Source: Tieghemiomyces parasiticus (Eukaryota; Kickxellomycota; Dimargaritomycetes; Dimargaritales; Dimargaritaceae). Taken from it: DNA of 12,377 nt. Location of the stretch: the NCBI GenBank assembly GCA_027575765.1, contig JANBPT010001212.1, forward strand, positions 1 through 12,377, given 5' to 3'. Below, one piece after another: positions 1 to 8,357 of the stretch (its first letter is position 1; each line of letters starts with the position of its first letter). The notes beneath the pieces were generated by a model. That model made no database searches and was not told the origin of the DNA. It saw nothing but the letters and a program-made list of their open reading frames with translations. The translations under genes and the position numbers were made by a program.

Positions 1-713
1 CAGCCTCTTTGAAGCGTTCGAGGATGACGTTGGCAACATGGACTTTGCCCGGTCTGAAATGGGTAAGTAGCGGACGGCCTAACTTTGAAGCTGCACATTG
101 TATATCTTGGAGCTCTGATGAGTTGATCATCCACAAGTCCCGTCACTTACGGACCTACGCGTGCCGCCATCCTTCCCACTCCGTCTATCTTAACCTTAGG
201 TGTCGGTATGAGCCAGCGCAGCGAACCCAAGCGGTAAGTTACCCACTGTTATACAGATAAGCTTGGTCTCATGTGTTATCATGAAGTAGAGCCCAGGGAA
301 GAGTCGTTCGGCCCACGAGTGCCCCCAGTCAGTTTATCTAACACACTGAGTGTATCGACACATACCATCTCATTACGCCAGCTTTGTGGCTCACCTGCAG
401 AAGGTGGCTGACGAGACCTATAACGATACGTTCACCCTCCAGCAGCTTCGCCAGGAAGCCCAACGTAAGTACTCATATATCCGGCGTAATACCGTTCGTG
501 AAATTTACCTCCAGGTCGATCTGACCGGATAGTAATCCACATCTACATTAATAACCTTCACCTTACTTAACCATGGCGTTACGTTGAGTACATCCGACAG
601 GCATCAACTTGAACTGCAAAGACTTCCAGGACTTCGTGGATGCCCTCAATAACCAAAATTACCTTTTGAAGAAAGGCCCCAAGTCGTACCGACTCACTAC
701 AGCCAACTTGTGA
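1..713 (+). CDS. MCM8: MCM8 DNA helicase, C-terminal part (5' end outside window), four exons
   Basis: Exons are 1-62, 200-233, 382-464 and 601-713 (stop TGA 711-713). The introns 63-199, 234-381 and 465-600 all start GTAAGT and end in AG. Base 1 is the third base of a codon, and the joined reading frame gives 96 residues. Diagnostic stretches are EDDVGNMDFARSE in the first exon, then GMSQRSEPKR, ETYNDTFTLQQLRQEA, and NYLLKKGPKSYRL just before the stop. From memory these line up along the whole tail of animal MCM8, which ends in a very similar LLKKGPK motif. This is the C-terminal winged-helix region, downstream of the AAA+ core, so Walker and arginine-finger motifs lie off the left edge. MCM8 works with MCM9 in homologous recombination and interstrand crosslink repair in the nucleus. 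No single long ORF shows the gene; only splicing restores it, and splice phases agree at all three junctions. Most Dikarya lack MCM8, which argues for a basal fungal or other eukaryotic host. The family call is confident; exact exon edges are slightly less so. Confidence 0.9.
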
Positions 714-820
714 GGTTATGGGAAGGGGAGAGGGTCCTGAAGCGACCCTTCAAAGCTCGAGCTAGCAACGACTCTGGGAATATAGGTCGGGGGAGCGCTA
801 AGCCGTCTCTACCGCTACTC

Positions 821-826
821 GATAAA
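821..826 (+). terminator. possible poly(A) signal variant of MCM8
   Basis: GATAAA lies 108 nt after the MCM8 stop. It is a one-base variant of AATAAA. It is the best + strand candidate I see in the 228-nt gap before the convergent uL30m gene. Weak on its own. Confidence 0.3.
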
Positions 827-862
827 TGTATCATCATGAACACATTCGTAGCAAACTAAAGC

Positions 863-868
863 TTTATT
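863..868 (-). terminator. poly(A) signal of uL30m
   Basis: The + strand reads TTTATT, so the minus strand carries a perfect AATAAA 74 nt after the uL30m stop. Its position and orientation suit 3'-end formation. The 3' UTRs of uL30m and MCM8 probably meet or overlap here. Confidence 0.6.
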
Positions 869-941
869 CAACCGTCACTGTCCATGCTGAAGGGCAACCG
901 TGGAGCATATCCGACTGCCGGAGACCGGGCCTGCGGTACAA

Positions 942-1391
942 TTACAAGTACGGATCCCCGTTGAATTTTTTGGCGATGGTGTACCCCTGGGCGGGCCGGA
1001 TCTTGGGGATCTCTTTATCCTGGACGATCTCCAAACGGATGATTTCTTTGAGTTGGACCAGGTTACCGACGATATGGGGAAGGGCCGGCAGGACCTTGAT
1101 CGAGCCGATCTTCTTGAGGCCTAGGGATTCAGCCATAAGGCGCGTGCGCTTGTGCAGGCCGATCAGCGAGCGGTAGAGGTGGACCCGAAGAAGTTTAGGG
1201 GAACCCCGCATGGCCTCCATGGCGGCCTGTGTCGTCCGTGGGGCCGGGGTTTTGGCGGTGGTGGTGGTGGCATGTGGTGAAGAAGGGGGAGCATTGCCGG
1301 TGGTGAGGGCACGCTGCCACGTCGGGAGGCTAGATCCGACCCTAAGCACCGGCCGGGAGGCACGAAGGCCGAGCTTGGAGAGAGGGAACAT
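942..1391 (-). CDS. MRPL30: mitochondrial large-subunit ribosomal protein uL30m
   Basis: A single exon of 149 aa. The start at 1391 is chosen because its context is CCGCCATG, and the residues that follow (MFPLSKLGLRASRPVLRV) form an Arg-rich, acid-free mitochondrial presequence. The frame stays open to an upstream ATG at 1547, but that extension has no presequence character. Residues about 31-60 are a Ser/Thr/Pro/Ala linker. Residues about 67-124 form the L30 fold, with the typical LYRSLIGLHKRTR, then SLGLKKIGSIKV, then PHIVGNLVQLKEIIRLE. The core matches bacterial L30 (about 60 aa). The tail to residue 149 (with IRPAQGYTIA) is a C-terminal extension of the kind common in mitochondrial members. 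The yeast equivalent is Mrpl33. The protein is a structural component of the 54S/39S mitoribosomal subunit in the matrix. The gene is convergent with MCM8, 228 nt apart, and a CCAAT motif lies about 55 nt upstream of its start. Confidence 0.9.
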   Translation of the reverse strand: MFPLSKLGLRASRPVLRVGSSLPTWQRALTTGNAPPSSPHATTTTAKTPAPRTTQAAMEAMRGSPKLLRVHLYRSLIGLHKRTRLMAESLGLKKIGSIKVLPALPHIVGNLVQLKEIIRLEIVQDKEIPKIRPAQGYTIAKKFNGDPYL

Positions 1392-1743
1392 GGCGGAGGA
1401 AACGTGCAGAAAGAAATGAAGGTGGGGGGGAGGACTGATGCAGCACCAATCGACAAAAGTCCCAAGATTACTAACTAGGCGTGTAGGACTAGATTCCCTG
1501 ATTGCGCAGTGGAATTGGATAGTGCTCCAAGGTTTTACCGCAATCAACGAACGTGGCGGTGATAGGCTGGTAGGGAGGAATCGTGTCGACTTTGACCAGG
1601 TTAATGGAAAACGGTTCCTGGAATACTTTGAATCAGCTCATATTGGCTTGCCCCGGCATCACTGGGCAGTGCAGTATCGTCCTCCTACGTTAGACTGACG
1701 TTGCTTACAAGGTACCCGAAGGTCGGGGGCTCTTGAGACTGGA

Positions 1744-1758
1744 TACTAGAATCTAGTA
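1744..1758. repeat. 15-nt palindrome
   Basis: TACTAGA-A-TCTAGTA is a perfect 7-bp inverted repeat around one central base. It could be a dimeric transcription-factor site or a chance event. It lies about 350 nt upstream of the uL30m start. Confidence 0.4.
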
Positions 1759-2406
1759 CTTGTTCCAGAACAACGTGGGGCAGTAAGTAACCACTAGTTC
1801 ACCACACTGCGTCTGGTGATCAATTTTATTCGTAGCCAAGGCCCGATGCTCTACCATAATAACCAACCCCGGAAACCAAGCCACCCCACCATCTATGCCC
1901 GAAATCCGCACAGATTTCCATGCCATCCGTTCGATACGCTCTGCAGAGAAGTTGCACCTCGTGACCGGTGATATCTCTACTTAGGTGCACATGGCAATGC
2001 CGTGCTCAAACATCCTGCTTGGACCGGTCGAGCTATCCCCGGCTACTTAGCTATCGGTCTTGGTTAACTGGTAAGTCCGATCCAATCCCCCCCCCACATG
2101 TTGAGTAGACCAGTACGTCTACATCTTTTCAGGTCAGATGGCTTCCAGCCCCCGGGCAATGGGTCACACAGCGATATCCAAGCTGGCTAGGTACAGTGGA
2201 ACTTGGCATTGACAAGGGACTAGGTGCATTTGGAGGCAGGAGATTAATCAACGGTCAATACCGAAGTGACCCGCATACCTCGACACGCCCGCGCAGCACA
2301 CCCTCCCTTATCCATTGGCTGGTCAGGGGGTGGCCTAGAGTGTCTCAGTGCCTCGGCTGTATACATGAACACCTCGCCAGGGGGCTGCTCGGCCGACATT
2401 GTAATT

Positions 2407-2435
2407 CTTAATTCGGCAATTTTTCGACAATTAAG
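2407..2435. repeat. short inverted repeat with 7-bp arms
   Basis: CTTAATT at 2407-2413 is matched by AATTAAG at 2429-2435 across a 15-nt AT-rich spacer. It is AT-rich in an otherwise GC-richer context. No gene is linked to it. Confidence 0.35.
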
Positions 2436-5160
2436 CCACGGGGCCTAGCGACTGATAGCCGTCATAGTGGGCTCTGGACACTACTGTGTCCCTCTCCGTA
2501 TCTGTAGAGTGAAGTGGCTGATTGTGACATGTAGAGCGGGTTGTATCTGAGTAAGTGTAGGGATAGGGGCACCAAGGCGAACTCTGAAGTGGCGCATCTG
2601 TCGTTTCTCCTTCTCATCTACCACACGAAGCATCAAATGAAACCGGCTAGCACTGCCCTGGTGAGCTGGGCCGCCGGAGGAGGTAGATGGTTGTAATCTC
2701 CCATGTGGCCAATTGCAATCCTTGAAGTGGCCGTTATCACGTTGATTACGATGACATAGCACACCAAGCCAATACCAACGGCTGATCCCCCCATGGACGG
2801 AAATCACTTGGCCTGCTGTCCCAACACATGGTGGTTACGTCTACATAAATGGCCAGTAGCCGTTGACCATAAGCAACTGCCCGAGTGTGACGGCGGCAGT
2901 CACCCGCTGCTTGGCAAACCCCGCCGCACGTGGCGGTCAATCAATCAGGATGGTGAGATGGGTGTGGCCGGTGGCAGTGCGATACCCCGTATGCTTCAGT
3001 GCCGCCGGGCCACGGCGTATGACACTCACAAGGGGTTTAGCAGGCATGTCGGAGTGCTTACGCCGGTGCAACATTTAGCCGGGTCTGGGGAAAGGGCGGC
3101 CAGGTCCGCCGCTGTCGTGCAATACTGATCATCGCGGTTTCTGCAGGCCTAACCCCACCGGCGCACTGTGCAGCATACATGATCCTCTTAACGTGCCGAA
3201 CGCTTTCCGCGGCATCTGAAGCCAGCGACATTTTCTTGTCCGCCCGTGTATGCCCCCATCTCGTCAGCCCCGGCCGGTATGCCTGCATGCAGACCACCAC
3301 CGCACGTACCCGGCTGGACGGGATTGAAAGGGGGGACCGTCAGAGTTTGGATCAGGCGTCGGACCAGACACGTCGAAGCTTGTGCAGCATCAGGAGAGAG
3401 CCCATATGGTAAGCAGGGGAGGGGGTAAAGCGTCGCGTAGTCACCTGGCTTGCGACAATGTCATCGCAAAGTCAATCTATGCATGTAAGCGTGAACCGGA
3501 CATTAATAAAAACACGTACGGCCCTTCTTCCCTCCACCACTCGCAAGTTCGCTTGGCTACCTAGCGTGCATTTAGCGCATCCGCTCGGTTACATGACAGT
3601 TCCTCGACCCGGCCTTGAATCGGCTGGGTCTGTAGTGCTGGGCCCTAGACCGGCATTCCTCCGCCACTCAGTCACGTGGCAGGCATTGTGCTGCCTAGCA
3701 TCGTCCGCCCGGAACTCCCGCGGCAGGCGGGTCTAGTGGCAAAAACGTATGCTGGTGCTGAAGGTCAACTGGGCCAACCAACCGATGTCGATCACCACAC
3801 CGGCACCTGATCACCTTCCAACACCAACTCCTGTAAAACCGGAGACCTTCCGCTCACACCAGCCGGCTCCACGTGGGAGTGACGGGCTCGTGGCATTCAA
3901 GCTACATTCACTCCTGCGTTTCGTTTTTATTTTCTCGACCTCGCTCGCGTGGCCACTCCCTCCCTGCCAGTCGGGAGGAAATAGCCCACTGGCTCCCTTC
4001 GCTATACCCGGTCCTTGTATGCTCTACCTCCAGTGTAACCGCTCCAGGGTTCCTTCGTTGCACACCCACTGCATCACCATGGCCCGTGCCGACCTTGCCG
4101 GGTGCCATGTATATCTTGACGAGAGCGCGCCCCACCAAGCGAGCTGCCAGCCGTCGTCCTAGCCCGACCTGCCGGACCTTCCAGCTACCGCCGTTCTAAG
4201 CAATCCGCGGCCTCCCTCCCCACTCCCCTGCCATGTCCCGTCCGGCCTTTCTAATCATCCTCCTGCTTGACCACTCAGACTAAAGTGAGCCACACCCGAT
4301 CGCCCCCTCGACCTTCGTCATCGCCCACCCCCACTAGTCTCCTCCCACCCACAATCTCTCCTCCTTGTCCCACCGCACCCAACAATCCGCGCCTTTGTCC
4401 GTCCGGGCACTTTCCCAAATTTAGACCAGACGGCTTACCCTTCCGCCCCACCGCTCATCCAGCCCCTCCTTCCTTTATTGCCTCGCTTCAGTAACGGTGC
4501 TTCCCACCCGTTCCCACGCGCTTGTCGGTAGCCACTGTGTCAGTGTGTGTGTGTGCTCGCTAACCCATGCTGATCTGACCCATACCGCAGACAGTTCTCC
4601 TCCACCCCACCGCTTCGGAACGCCTGGCCTCCGAGCACCGCGTCCGAAATCCCCGTCTCTCACTCGTGCCCCGCACGCCGGTCAGCCCCTCAAAGCCTGA
4701 TCTCCATTTGGTAGCCGGCGAATACACATCGCTTAATTTGTCCTGCGCCATTCTGCCCTAGGCGACTGCAATTGCCCTGTGCCCGCGAACTCGGCCAGCC
4801 CCAGCCACCTTTTCTCTCCCTTCTCCCATCTCACTTACCACCATCGCTGGCTGTTTACCCTCCACTGCACTCCCATTAACCAATTAATCGGCCACAGCCC
4901 TCTCCTAACAAGTGTCTGTGTTTAGCCACGCTATCGTCACGCTTGCATCTCCCTTTGCATACCAGTGGCTCGGTACCCGCCTCTCACTGCCTCCGCACTT
5001 GCCGCGTTAACCGATTCGTCCCCTCTTTCTTCATCCAAGCAGCAGCTGGCCCAATCGGTGCTCTAGCTCCCGTATTTCACTCTATTCCATCGAAACGATT
5101 AGGTCAGGAAGCGGCGGGTCTAAACTCGTATGCATGCATTACCCCTCGGTCTACCTAGAT

Positions 5161-5192
5161 CCCCCCCCCTTGTCGAACTTGGACCCCCCCCC
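5161..5192. repeat. two C9 runs 14 nt apart
   Basis: C9 at 5161-5169 and C9 at 5184-5192 flank a 14-nt spacer (TTGTCGAACTTGGA). The complementary strand has two G9 tracts, enough to support four-stranded structures. Homopolymer length may be affected by sequencing error. Confidence 0.7.
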
Positions 5193-5803
5193 TCTATCCT
5201 GCTCCGTCCGCCTCAGTCGAACCATCGCCTCCCCCCTCTCCATAGCCTAAGGGGTTGGTAATGTATTCATCCCGGATTACTACGGCTTTAACCCTTACGA
5301 CAAAACAGCACCAACACCGAGTGTCACCCAACTCCCCGCTCGTTCCTGCGAGTGTCTACACGAGGCAGTCCACTCTACTGCTCATGTTCCACTTGTTTAC
5401 ACCACACCCGTCCCTTCCCGCGCATCTTTGCCTTATCCATTTCTCAAGAGGAAGCGTTTTCGCGATTCTCGACTTTTGTTTACCTGGTCGCTGAGAGTTC
5501 GCCCACCTCCCCCGTCAACGACTACGTTTCCAACTGGAAAATTTCCCTGGCCCGACCCACGCATCCTCCCCCCAACCCCCTCCTTCCATCCACTGCGTTT
5601 CACCTAGGTGTAACCCCTTCCAAACATACATACTGGCTGGCCGACCCCGCCGTTACTTCACCCAACTTAACACGCCCGCCCGCTGCGCTGTCCCGTGCGG
5701 TATCCCTGCGTCACCCCATCCTTTCTGCTTTAACGGCCTCCTCCACAGCTCTTTGTTCGCCCGGATGACTATTTCGGACCAGTTGGCTCCTCTCTAACCC
5801 TTC

Positions 5804-5806
<3 letters not shown>

Positions 5807-5844
<38 letters not shown>
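5807..5844. repeat. (CT)19 microsatellite
   Basis: Nineteen uninterrupted CT units, followed by CGCTAA. Uninterrupted polypurine/polypyrimidine mirror repeats of this length can form triplex (H-) DNA. The tract lies about 2.5 kb upstream of the phosphodiesterase start, inside the pyrimidine-rich region. Confidence 0.95.
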
Positions 5845-5848
<4 letters not shown>

Positions 5849-7812
5849 AACCCCACCCTTTCTCTCTTTTCCTGCAACCTGCTCTTCACCACGCTTTTCG
5901 CCATCCTGTGGCCAGCTTTTTAGCGCCCTCCCAGCTTTTTCCGCAGCTTAATAGCTTCGTGTTGGACAGTGGGCGAACACCCCAACCGCCTCGGGTACGT
6001 TGGAAACTAGCTTATCCCACCGTGAACGCCTCGTTCATTAGGCCCCGCGTTTCGAAGACCATTCTGCTGGCACTATTTGTACCTTGGCCTTTGGGCAGCT
6101 CGACCGCTCTCCGTGATTTATATCGTCCCCGCCCATGAACATCCACCCCTCCGCCCAAGCCTACCCAGGTTTATCATCATCGTGTGTATCACGGGCTCAC
6201 TAGTTCACTCCTCCCCCCGCTTTTTTTCCGCCCCTATGCAGGCCAATAGTTATCGGTGCTCTTATAAATAAGGCCCTGTCGCCACCCCTTCCCGCCACCA
6301 TCTCGCGCTTCGCATTCCATACGACCCGCCCCGTTCTCGTCACCCTCATTCCCTTCTAACATCTCTACTGACACGTCTCTCGCATCGCCCCTCCCCCTCT
6401 CACACCTCCGTCTGTATCACTACTTACCTACTGCCACCCAGGAGCCCATTATTAGCTGTGCGCTCTTTCCCTCCACACTTACGCCTGTTTAGCCCTCGCC
6501 GCTCGACGTACCATACACCCTCCCTTTATACGCCCGCCACTCTATTATTGCCACTGCTAACTTCTATCCGCGGGAACCACGCTCCTCGTTGCAGTTCACC
6601 CGACTTTCTCGTTTACGCCGCCATACTACTCAACGGTCCTTCGCTTTCTAGCCCGCCGCTCCCCTATCAGTTAACCTGTCACCTTATAGACCCCTCCTAG
6701 ATTTTTTTATGGTCTATCCAGTTCTTGCATTACAACCCTCACATACCCCCTTCCACCTTTGGCATTACCCGCCCTCCCCCCTCCCCCCTTCTCTTGCTCG
6801 GCCAACCCTTGCATTCCCAGACCCGCCCAGCCGTTCTCCCCGCGCCCTCCACTCCCTCTCTCCCTCTCTCTTCCTTCACCCGCCACTACTCTCTCCCACC
6901 TGTTCCTTCATAAAGTTTAACGTGCGAACTGCATAGGGCTGTTCACTTTATTTTCTTACTTTCCGTGCCCATCCTGTTACGCTGTCACTCGCTAATCCCC
7001 ACGACACCGCCTCAGTAATATCCACCACCCCGCCACTCGCCACCCCACACGTGTATCGCTCGCACTTCCCACAACAGCCCACCAGACAACCTCAACGCCG
7101 ACGAAGTGTTTTTTTTAACGTGTGGTCCCCCCGGCCTGGCCGTATCTAATCACACCCAACACCACCACTCGTCGCGCCTTGGCTAGTCTCCTCCTCCCGA
7201 CTAGCTGTACAAACATATTTTATTATCCTGACCTCCCAAAGCCCCGTATGAAGCAGTGCGTGTCCCATCGCCCGACCTCCCGCCACGCTACTCTGAAACC
7301 CGCACACAACTTGTGCTACGTTCAGTCGCTCTCACTAGCGCACCCTTTTCCCCCGCGCCCGTGCAACCAATCCTGGTGCCACCGAGCCCGCCACCACCGA
7401 GCCCTCCCCCGCTCCTCTATCCATACGACCCAATTTATTTGCTCCCCCCGTCCATACAATTGCTATCCACAGCCTCGGCTCCACTCTACCACTTGCCTAT
7501 CACCTATCCCTTCGCCCGTCGAACTATCCTCCCACCCACTTCGTCCTGGCCGGTCCAGTACCACTGTCCCTTGCGTATATAGCTTGCGACTACCCTACTG
7601 CTCGACCCCTTTAAGCTCAAGACCTCCTTTAACCAAGTTGGCCGGTCATTCAATACGCCCCTCGTTACCGATACTAGGTCTCACTTTTCTGCCACGTGCA
7701 TCCGAGTCGAATTCCACGGAGGCTATACTCATCCGCTCGTGTAGTTTATCCCGTCGTCACCGGCGTGGTCCAGAGTTTAAATAATGTAAGTCATCGGCCC
7801 TAGATAGAGGTT

Positions 7813-7927
7813 ATTGGTTACATTATAGGTAGTTCCTTTTTCTTCCTCACGGTCCCCCGCTTGCCATGTGCGAATAGGGTTTGTGACGTCGGCGCGTCCT
7901 CCATTCCGACCTGCCTGGATTTTTATA
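7813..7927 (+). promoter_or_regulatory. probable promoter of the receiver-phosphodiesterase gene
   Basis: Within 115 nt there are an inverted CCAAT box (ATTGG, 7813-7817), a CRE-like octamer TGACGTCG (7884-7891; seven of eight bases of TGACGTCA) and a TATA-like TTTTATA (7921-7927). The stretch is also less pyrimidine-biased than the DNA to its left. Initiation shortly after the TATA-like site would give a leader of roughly 400 nt before the preferred start at 8358. The elements are seen in the sequence; their use is inferred. Confidence 0.45.
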
Positions 7928-7982
7928 GGGCAGACTCACACCTAAGCATCGCACTGCAAATCACAGTCGTACTGAAATCCTA

Positions 7983-8357
7983 ATGATCGATAGCCCTTGT
8001 ATCGGCCCGGTCCTCCCCACGTTTCGTGGCTCCTCTATGTCGCAATTTTTTGTTAACCCTGAAACCTGCTCGATCAGACCCTCACTTCGCCCTTTTCTCA
8101 CTCCTCTGCCTGTCCCTGTTGCGGCTGCACAACCCTCAGCCCTCCCTCCCGCCATTAGACCACCAGACCTAATACGCCACGCTCTTCGACTCTACCCTCA
8201 ACCCATCTACCCCTTACCGATTCCACTCGCAGCGTGCTGGTTCACGTGTGACCTAATTTCCTCCCTTCAAACCTGCATGTCGAGCATAACCATTGCCTCA
8301 CCAACAATAATCACCGGGACCCCGGCTGTAACGGCTGCCCGGACACCATTCGCCACC
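7983..8357 (+). other. 5' leader, or alternative in-frame N-terminal extension, of the phosphodiesterase
   Basis: The phosphodiesterase frame stays open for 125 codons upstream of the preferred start, with in-frame ATGs at 7983, 8037 and 8280. The encoded residues are Pro/Leu/Ser/Ile-rich, contain no domain and share the pyrimidine-rich composition of the upstream DNA. The ATG contexts are poorer than CCACCATGA at 8358. I read this as untranslated leader that is open by chance. If any upstream ATG is used, a longer protein (up to 876 aa) would result. An E-box palindrome CACGTG lies at 8243-8248. Confidence 0.45.

Larger units (their letters stand above)
1392..3739. other. 2.3-kb stretch without a supportable gene
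   Basis: Open frames here reach only about 60-110 codons on both strands and overlap each other. None shows a domain or motif I recognise. The sequence is compositionally mixed, unlike the pyrimidine-rich block that follows. It holds a C9 run at 2087-2095, two small inverted repeats (1744-1758 and 2407-2435), and one intron-like segment at 2071-2132 (GTAAGT to CTTTTCAG) with no convincing coding sequence on either side. The left end presumably contains the uL30m promoter. The rest could be intergenic DNA, a decayed gene, or small-exon coding sequence that I cannot see by eye. Confidence 0.5.
3740..7800. other. about 4 kb pyrimidine-rich, gene-poor region
   Basis: The + strand is heavily C+T biased. 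Hand counts give 46 of 60 pyrimidines at 6781-6840 and 45 of 60 at 6361-6420. The bias starts near 3740-3850 and persists, with breaks, into the leader of the phosphodiesterase gene. Open frames such as 7122-7784 (220 codons), 3749-4162 and 5352-5768 are Pro/Ser/Leu/His-rich, overlap other open frames and show no domain. Purine-poor DNA rarely forms stop codons, so these are expected by chance. A (GT)6 tract (4543-4554), paired C9 runs (5161-5192) and a (CT)19 tract (5807-5844) are embedded. It may be an unusually long upstream regulatory or non-coding region for the downstream + strand gene. No tRNA or rRNA was recognised. Confidence 0.6.

Noticed and set aside
1392..1547. 52-residue N-terminal extension of uL30m up to the ATG at 1547
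   Set aside because: The extension has no presequence character, and its ATG context is weaker. The ATG at 1391 has a good Kozak context and is directly followed by a mitochondrial targeting-type sequence.
2481..3128. Overlapping open frames of about 64-111 codons on both strands
   Set aside because: No motifs or transposase signatures are present, and none of the frames stands out over the others.
3749..4162. 137-codon open frame on the + strand
   Set aside because: There is no recognisable domain and no clear start context. Overlapping frames of similar length exist at the same place on both strands.
5200..5230. tRNA B-box-like sequence (GGTTCGACTGA on the minus strand)
   Set aside because: The flanks cannot form a T-stem, and there is no A box or acceptor stem. 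Similar hits near 1929 and 7700 fail for the same reason.
7122..7784. Open frame of 220 codons upstream of the phosphodiesterase
   Set aside because: It is rich in Ser, Pro, His, Arg and Thr without motifs, overlaps a second open frame, and lies in purine-poor DNA where stop codons are rare.
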